Source of the DNA: Anaerolineales bacterium
GTDB lineage: Bacteria; Chloroflexota; Anaerolineae; Anaerolineales; UBA6663
NCBI GenBank assembly: GCA_017999235.1
Contig: JAGOBN010000074.1
Location: 1 to 10,290, forward strand
DNA length: 10,290 nucleotides
Reading direction: 5' to 3'
How positions within the stretch are numbered: position 1 is the stretch's first letter; the number at the start of each line of letters is the position of its first letter. The position numbers and the translations under genes were made by a program. This document shows, piece by piece, positions 5,908-10,290 of the stretch. Under the pieces are notes generated by a model, which did not search any database, was not told the origin of the DNA, and saw nothing but the letters and a program-made list of their open reading frames with translations.

Positions 5908-8064
5908 ATGACTGCCCAAATGGCGTCCATCAAGAAACAAACCACCTACCGGCGCGAGCTGTATCAGCGCGCGATCTGGGAGTCCTTTCTAAAACTTGAC
6001 CCGCGCGTCGAGGTGCGCAACCCGGTGATGTTCGTGGTCGAGGTCGGCAGTATCCTCACCACCCTCCTGTGGGGGCAGGCGCTCTTCGGGCAGGGCGAAG
6101 CGCCGGCCGGGTTTATCGGCGCGGTGGCGCTATGGCTGTGGTTTACCGTGCTCTTCGCGAACTTCGCCGAGGCTGTGGCCGAGGGCCGCGGCAAGGCTCA
6201 GGCCGAGGCACTGCGCAAGACCCGCCAGGAGACTCAGGCCAAGAAACTGCGCGCGCCTCGGCGTCAAGCCGGGTTTGAGCTGGTGTCGTCCATCGCCTTG
6301 AAGAAGGATGACTTGTTCCTGGTCGAGGTCAACGACATCATCCCGGCCGATGGCGAGATCGCCGAAGGCATCGCGTCGGTGGACGAAAGCGCCGTCACCG
6401 GGGAGAGCGCGCCCGTCATCCGCGAGGCCGGCGGCGACCGCAGCGCCGTCACCGGCGGCACGCGCGTGCTCTCGGACTGGCTGATCATCCGCGTCACCGC
6501 CAATCCGGGCGAGGGCTTCCTCGACCGCATGATCAGCCTGGTGGAGGGCGCTAAGCGCCAGAAGACGCCCAACGAGATCGCGCTCAACATCCTGCTGGCC
6601 GGCTTCACCATCATCTTCCTGGTGGTGTGCGCCACGCTGCTGCCGTATTCGTTGTACAGCGTGCAGGCCGCCGGGCAGGGGTCCCCCATCACGATCACGG
6701 TCCTGGTGGCGCTGCTGGTCTGCCTGATCCCCACCACCATCGGCGGCCTGATCTCCGCCATCGGCATCGCGGGCATGGATCGCATGATCCAGCGCAACGT
6801 CATTGCCATGTCGGGGCGCGCCGTGGAGGCCGCCGGCGACGTGGACGTGCTGCTGCTGGACAAAACCGGCACGATCACGCTCGGCAACCGGCAGGCCGTG
6901 GAGTTCGTCGCGGTGGGCCTGACCCCGCCGGAGAAGCTGGCGGAGGCCGCGCAGTTGGCGTCCCTGGCCGACGAGACACCCGAGGGCCGCAGTATCGTGG
7001 TGCTGGCCAAAGAAAAATACGGCCTGCGCGCCCGCAGCGTCGGCCCGGGGCCTCTGCCGCTCGCTCTGCGGTTGCCCGCCGGACAAACGACCGGGGAGAC
7101 CGCCGCGGAAGCGCGCTCGGCCGAGATGCACTTTGTGCCGTTCACGGCCCAGACCCGTATGAGCGGCGTGGATCTGGCGGATGGGACGAGCATCCGCAAA
7201 GGCGCCCCCAACACAATACTGGCTCTGATCCAGAGCCGCGGCCATCCCACCCCGCCCGAACTGCAGACTACGGTGGACGCCATCGCCCGCACCGGGGGCA
7301 CGCCCCTGGTCGTGGCCCGGGACGGCCAGGCGCTGGGCGTGATCCACCTCAAGGACATCGTCAAGGGCGGCATCAAGGAACGCTTCTCGCACCTGCGCAA
7401 GATGGGCATCAAGACCATCATGATTACCGGCGACAACCCGCTCACCGCGGCCGCCATCGCCGCCGAGGCCGGCGTGGACGACTTCCTGGCGCAGGCCACG
7501 CCGGAGGCCAAGCTCAAACTGATCCGCGAGCATCAAGCCGGGGGCCGGCTGGTGGCCATGACCGGGGACGGCACCAACGATGCGCCGGCGCTGGCCCAAG
7601 CCGACGTGGCGGTAGCCATGAACACCGGCACCCAGCCGGCGCGCGAGGCCGCTAACATGGTGGACTTGGACAGCAACCCCACCAAGCTGATTGAGATCGT
7701 GGAGATCGGCAAGCAGCTGCTGATGACGCGCGGCGCCCTGACCACGTTCAGCCTCGCCAACGACGTGGCCAAGTACTTTGCCATTATCCCGGCCGCGTTC
7801 ACGTCCACGTACCCGGCCCTGGCCGCGCTCAATTTCATGGGGCTGGCCACGCCGCAAAGCGCCATCCTCTCGGCCGTGATCTTCAACGCCCTGATCATCA
7901 TCGCCCTCGTCCCGCTGGCCCTGCGCGGGGTGCCTTACCGCCCGTTGGGCGCGGCCCGCATTTTGCGTGACAACCTGCTGATCTACGGCGTGGGCGGCCT
8001 CATCGCGCCTTTCATCGGCATCAAGCTCATTGACCTGCTGCTGGCGGCGTTGGGCCTGGCGTGA
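5908..8064 (+). CDS. kdpB: KdpB, P-type ATPase catalytic subunit
   Basis: This is the P1A-type ATPase subunit that hydrolyses ATP and moves K+ received from KdpA across the membrane. At 718 aa it is somewhat longer than the 682-aa E. coli form. Motifs appear in order: A-domain TGES (164-167, where S167 matches the serine whose phosphorylation inhibits E. coli KdpB), [19 protein letters not shown] in the M3-M4 region, phosphorylation motif DKTGT (D318), nucleotide-domain [12 protein letters not shown] and [20 protein letters not shown] (552-560), and [12 protein letters not shown] in M5 with D619 and K622, matching E. coli D583 and K586. Compared with the remembered E. coli sequence there are about 27 extra residues at roughly 378-404, rich in P, G, L and A, in the nucleotide domain. 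The ATG at 5908 follows the kdpA stop by 3 nt; its ribosome site is weak (GGGA), consistent with coupling. Confidence 0.98.
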   Translation: MTAQMASIKKQTTYRRELYQRAIWESFLKLDPRVEVRNPVMFVVEVGSILTTLLWGQALFGQGEAPAGFIGAVALWLWFTVLFANFAEAVAEGRGKAQAEALRKTRQETQAKKLRAPRRQAGFELVSSIALKKDDLFLVEVNDIIPADGEIAEGIASVDESAVTGESAPVIREAGGDRSAVTGGTRVLSDWLIIRVTANPGEGFLDRMISLVEGAKRQKTPNEIALNILLAGFTIIFLVVCATLLPYSLYSVQAAGQGSPITITVLVALLVCLIPTTIGGLISAIGIAGMDRMIQRNVIAMSGRAVEAAGDVDVLLLDKTGTITLGNRQAVEFVAVGLTPPEKLAEAAQLASLADETPEGRSIVVLAKEKYGLRARSVGPGPLPLALRLPAGQTTGETAAEARSAEMHFVPFTAQTRMSGVDLADGTSIRKGAPNTILALIQSRGHPTPPELQTTVDAIARTGGTPLVVARDGQALGVIHLKDIVKGGIKERFSHLRKMGIKTIMITGDNPLTAAAIAAEAGVDDFLAQATPEAKLKLIREHQAGGRLVAMTGDGTNDAPALAQADVAVAMNTGTQPAREAANMVDLDSNPTKLIEIVEIGKQLLMTRGALTTFSLANDVAKYFAIIPAAFTSTYPALAALNFMGLATPQSAILSAVIFNALIIIALVPLALRGVPYRPLGAARILRDNLLIYGVGGLIAPFIGIKLIDLLLAALGLA

Positions 8065-8139
8065 ACGCCAACGCGGCGCTGGAGCTGGCGGCGGCCCCTG
8101 GCCGGCCGCTGAAATAGCACGGATTAGAAAGGTCTAGCC

Positions 8140-8730
8140 ATGCTTTCACAAATTCGTCCCGCCCTGGTTTCCCTGGCGGCCCTCACCCTTATCACGGGCC
8201 TGCTTTACCCGCTGACCGTCACCGGGATCGCGCAGGTTGTCTTCCCCCGCCAAGCCAATGGCAGCCTGATCCAGCGGGATGGCCAGGCCCTCGGCTCGGA
8301 GCTGATCGGGCAGGCGTTTGATGACCCGCGGTATTTTTGGGGCCGTTTATCGGCCACCGGCGCCTTCCCGTATAACGCCTTCAACGCCGAGACCCTCACC
8401 GCCTCCTCCGGCTCCAACTATGGGCCGTTGAATTCCGCCTTGCTCGAGGCGGTCACGGCGCGCGTGGCGGCGCTGCGGGCCGCCGACCCCGGCAACCATG
8501 CGGTGATCCCGGTGGACCTGGTCACGGCCTCCGGCAGCGGCCTGGATCCACACATCAGCCCGGCCGCCGCGCTCTACCAGGCAGCGCGGGTAGCCCGCGC
8601 GCGCGGTCTCACGGAGGCGGCCGTGCGGCAGTTGGTGGAGCAGAACACGGAGGGCCGGCAGTTTGGGTTTCTGGGCGAACCGCGCGTGAACGTGCTCAAG
8701 CTCAATCTCGCCCTGCCGGCTTTGCCGTAA
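8140..8730 (+). CDS. kdpC: KdpC, accessory subunit of the K+ ATPase
   Basis: KdpC is a single-span subunit that stabilises the complex and is thought to raise its ATP affinity. The 196 aa are typical. One N-terminal helix (about 7-30, [21 protein letters not shown]) is followed by the soluble domain with family patterns [46 protein letters not shown], and the C-terminal [10 protein letters not shown]. It starts at ATG 8140 with a clear AGAAAGG ribosome site (8126-8132) and a 7-nt spacer. Unlike the other structural genes it is not coupled: 75 nt separate it from kdpB, so translation starts independently. No promoter is evident in that gap, so co-transcription is likely. Confidence 0.97.
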   Translation: MLSQIRPALVSLAALTLITGLLYPLTVTGIAQVVFPRQANGSLIQRDGQALGSELIGQAFDDPRYFWGRLSATGAFPYNAFNAETLTASSGSNYGPLNSALLEAVTARVAALRAADPGNHAVIPVDLVTASGSGLDPHISPAAALYQAARVARARGLTEAAVRQLVEQNTEGRQFGFLGEPRVNVLKLNLALPALP

Positions 8731-8732
8731 GG

Positions 8733-8748
8733 CCGCTGGATTCAGCGG
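8733..8748 (+). terminator. Small hairpin directly after kdpC
   Basis: CCGCTG (8733-8738) pairs with CAGCGG (8743-8748) around the tetraloop GATT, starting 2 nt after the kdpC stop. A second possible 5-bp stem (8755-8759 with 8772-8776) follows. Neither has a U-run, so efficient intrinsic termination is doubtful and read-through into the downstream permease gene is possible. Confidence 0.25.
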
Positions 8749-8786
8749 GGACGGGCCGGCGTCAGCCGAGTCCGGCGCGCCCGCAT

Positions 8787-8792
8787 TACAAT
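8787..8792 (+). promoter_or_regulatory. Candidate -10 element of the second permease gene
   Basis: TACAAT matches TATAAT at five of six positions and is the best -10 in the 121-nt gap. No -35 is recognisable at 16-18 bp upstream, and no 11-bp-phased CTT half-site array like the two upstream ones is present. Transcription from here would give a leader of about 50 nt. The gene may instead rely on read-through from kdpC. Confidence 0.35.
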
Positions 8793-8851
8793 AGACTCCT
8801 ATCCGGTTATCGGCACAGACCCGGAGCGGTTGGCGCGACACCCAGTGAGCG

Positions 8852-10290
8852 ATGACAGACACCCACACCCTCCCCGAGACCAGCTCGTCACATATTATTG
8901 AAACGGCCTCCCGCTATCGGCCGCCGCGTTCCTGGCGGACCTGGCTGATCGGCCGCCCGATGACGACCCGGGAAGCGCCGCACCAGACCATCAGCAAGGC
9001 GGTCGGCCTGGCGGTATTTGGCGCCGATGCGCTGTCGTCCATCGCCTACGCGCCGCAAGAGACGCTGGTGATCCTGGCCGCCGCCGGGCCGGCGGCCTTC
9101 GGCTATGCGTTCCCCATCGCCGTGGTGATCACGGCGCTGTTAGCCATCGTCACTATTTCTTATCAGCAGACCCTCCAGGCCTATCCGGGCGGCGGCGGCG
9201 CGTATACGGTGGCGCGCGAAAACCTGGGCCTGCTGCCCGCGCAGATCGCGGGCGCGGCCCTGCTCATCGATTACATCCTGTTGGCCGCGGTGGCCATCTC
9301 CTCGGGAGTCGCCCAGATTGTCTCGGCGCTCCCCGGCCTGTTCCCGCACCGGGTGCTGTTGTCCTTGATCTTGCTGGGGCTGATCATGCTGGCGAACTTG
9401 CGCGGGGTGAAAGAGTCGGGGACGCTGTTCGCCTTGCCCACCTACTTCTTCCTGGGGATGACCATCCTGACAGTCGGAGTTGGTTTTTGGCGCTATGCGA
9501 CGGGCGGCTTGGGCGTCGTCAGCGACCCGCCGGCCCTGGAATTGACCCACGGCCTGCAGCCGGTGACGCTCTTTCTGCTGCTGCGGGCGTTCTCCAACGG
9601 AACCACGGCCCTGACGGGAGTCGAGTGCATCTCCAACGGCGTCACCGCTTTTAAAGAACCCCGCTCGCAAAACGCCAGCCAGACCATGCTGTGGATGTCC
9701 GGCCTATTGGGCGGGCTGTTTGTGAGCGTCACGTTCCTGCTCGGACAGATCGGCGCCGTCCCCGCTGAGACCGAGACCGTCATCTCCCAGTTGGCGCGGA
9801 CGGTCTTCGGTGACCGGGGCTTCCTGTACCTGGCCACCCTGACCGGCACTACGGTTATCCTCATCCTGGCCACCAACACCGCCTTTGCCGATTTTCCGCG
9901 CCTGACGGCCCTCATCGGCCGCGAGGGTTTTTTGCCGCACTACTTCACCTTCCGGGGCAGCCGGCTGGTTTTTTCCTATGGCATCGCCGCCTTAACCCTG
10001 ATCGCGGGCTTGCTCATCATCGCCTTCAACGCCAGTGTCACCGCGCTGATCCCGCTCTGGGCGGTGGGCGTGTTCCTGTCGTTCACCCTGTCGCAAGCCG
10101 GGATGGCCGTCCATTGGTGGCGGCTGGGCCGCGGCGCCAGCCGGGCGCGCGGCTGGGGGTGGAGACTCGCCGTCAACGGGCTGGGCGCCCTGGTGACCAC
10201 GCTGGTCACCGTGGTCTTCGCCGTCACCAAGTTCGCGGATGGCGCCTGGTTCATTCTGCTTCTGCTCCCCACCGTGGTGCTGGTCTTCTT
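8852..10290 (+). CDS. KimA/YdaO-type APC permease, copy 2, with altered ion-site residues (3' end outside window)
   Basis: A paralogue of the permease at the other end of the window, with about three quarters of residues identical by eye over an 85-residue N-terminal stretch. 479 codons are visible and open to the edge. The ATG at 8852 is the first possible start, since an in-frame TGA lies at 8846-8848; no strong ribosome site is seen. Motifs: ADALSSIAY (58-66), AYPGGGGAY, LIDYILLAAVA (138-148), ALTGVECISN and IPLWAVGVF. D59, Y66, D140, Y141 and the T of LTG match K+ ligands recalled from Bacillus KimA. However, T121 is replaced by L144, S125 by A148 and Y377 by W403. It is therefore an inner-membrane cation or small-solute transporter whose substrate is uncertain. 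Its position directly after kdpC suggests a role in K+ homeostasis. No gene symbol is given because of these changes. Confidence 0.85.
   Translation, partial: MTDTHTLPETSSSHIIETASRYRPPRSWRTWLIGRPMTTREAPHQTISKAVGLAVFGADALSSIAYAPQETLVILAAAGPAAFGYAFPIAVVITALLAIVTISYQQTLQAYPGGGGAYTVARENLGLLPAQIAGAALLIDYILLAAVAISSGVAQIVSALPGLFPHRVLLSLILLGLIMLANLRGVKESGTLFALPTYFFLGMTILTVGVGFWRYATGGLGVVSDPPALELTHGLQPVTLFLLLRAFSNGTTALTGVECISNGVTAFKEPRSQNASQTMLWMSGLLGGLFVSVTFLLGQIGAVPAETETVISQLARTVFGDRGFLYLATLTGTTVILILATNTAFADFPRLTALIGREGFLPHYFTFRGSRLVFSYGIAALTLIAGLLIIAFNASVTALIPLWAVGVFLSFTLSQAGMAVHWWRLGRGASRARGWGWRLAVNGLGALVTTLVTVVFAVTKFADGAWFILLLLPTVVLVF

Noticed and set aside
6130..7857. 575-codon open frame on the minus strand inside kdpB
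   Set aside because: It lies wholly antisense to kdpB, whose P-type ATPase motifs are all intact, and its own sequence shows no family motif.
8061..8117. 18-codon GTG-started ORF overlapping the kdpB stop (GTGA) in the kdpB-kdpC gap
   Set aside because: The overlap mimics the coupled starts upstream, but the peptide is an alanine-rich, low-complexity run with no membrane helix, and kdpC has its own ribosome site. Chance is more likely.
8731..8851. Possible c-di-AMP (ydaO-type) riboswitch before the second permease, suggested by GCCGAGTCC near 8765
   Set aside because: The gap is shorter than the aptamer, the other conserved blocks are not visible, and the motif lies upstream of the best -10 candidate.

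Overview
The window is a potassium-uptake island from a GC-rich bacterium. It holds a complete kdp system (sensor kinase, response regulator and the K+-pumping P-type ATPase) flanked on both sides by genes for KimA-type (YdaO-type) potassium permeases. Taxonomy is a weak inference. The high GC content, a short KdpD made only of DUF4118, GAF and kinase domains, and a tiny membrane ORF ahead of kdpF would suit a Chloroflexota-like lineage, but nothing here (no rRNA, no marker gene) fixes it.

Layout. 1-1499 (minus strand): kimA-like permease 1, its 3' end cut off by the window. 1500-1633: divergent control region with a phased array of KdpE-like half-sites and two promoters. 1634-3813: kdpD and kdpE, overlapping by ATGA. 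3814-3974: intergenic region with a GC-rich hairpin, a second phased half-site array and a -10 element. 3975-8730: a 32-codon membrane ORF, kdpF, kdpA, kdpB and kdpC, tightly packed except for a 75-nt gap before kdpC. 8731-8851: short intergenic region. 8852-10290 (plus strand): kimA-like permease 2, cut by the window end.

How it works together. KdpD phosphorylates KdpE, a PhoB/OmpR-family regulator, under K+ limitation. KdpE activates kdpFABC, in which KdpA selects and passes K+, KdpB hydrolyses ATP, and KdpC and KdpF stabilise the complex. Beyond the standard picture, the kimA-like gene 1 promoter and the kdpFABC promoter carry half-site arrays with the same geometry: half-sites at 0, 11, 32 and 43 bp, then a -10-like hexamer 8 nt after the last one. 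This suggests one regulator switches on a high-affinity pump and a KimA-type importer together. Permease 1 keeps all the residues I recall as K+ ligands in Bacillus KimA. Permease 2 has changed three of them, so it may have different ion preference or function.

No mobile element, CRISPR array, tRNA or rRNA was seen. The genes are recognisable families. What is potentially new is the regulatory architecture, the diverged second permease and the unusual KdpD.
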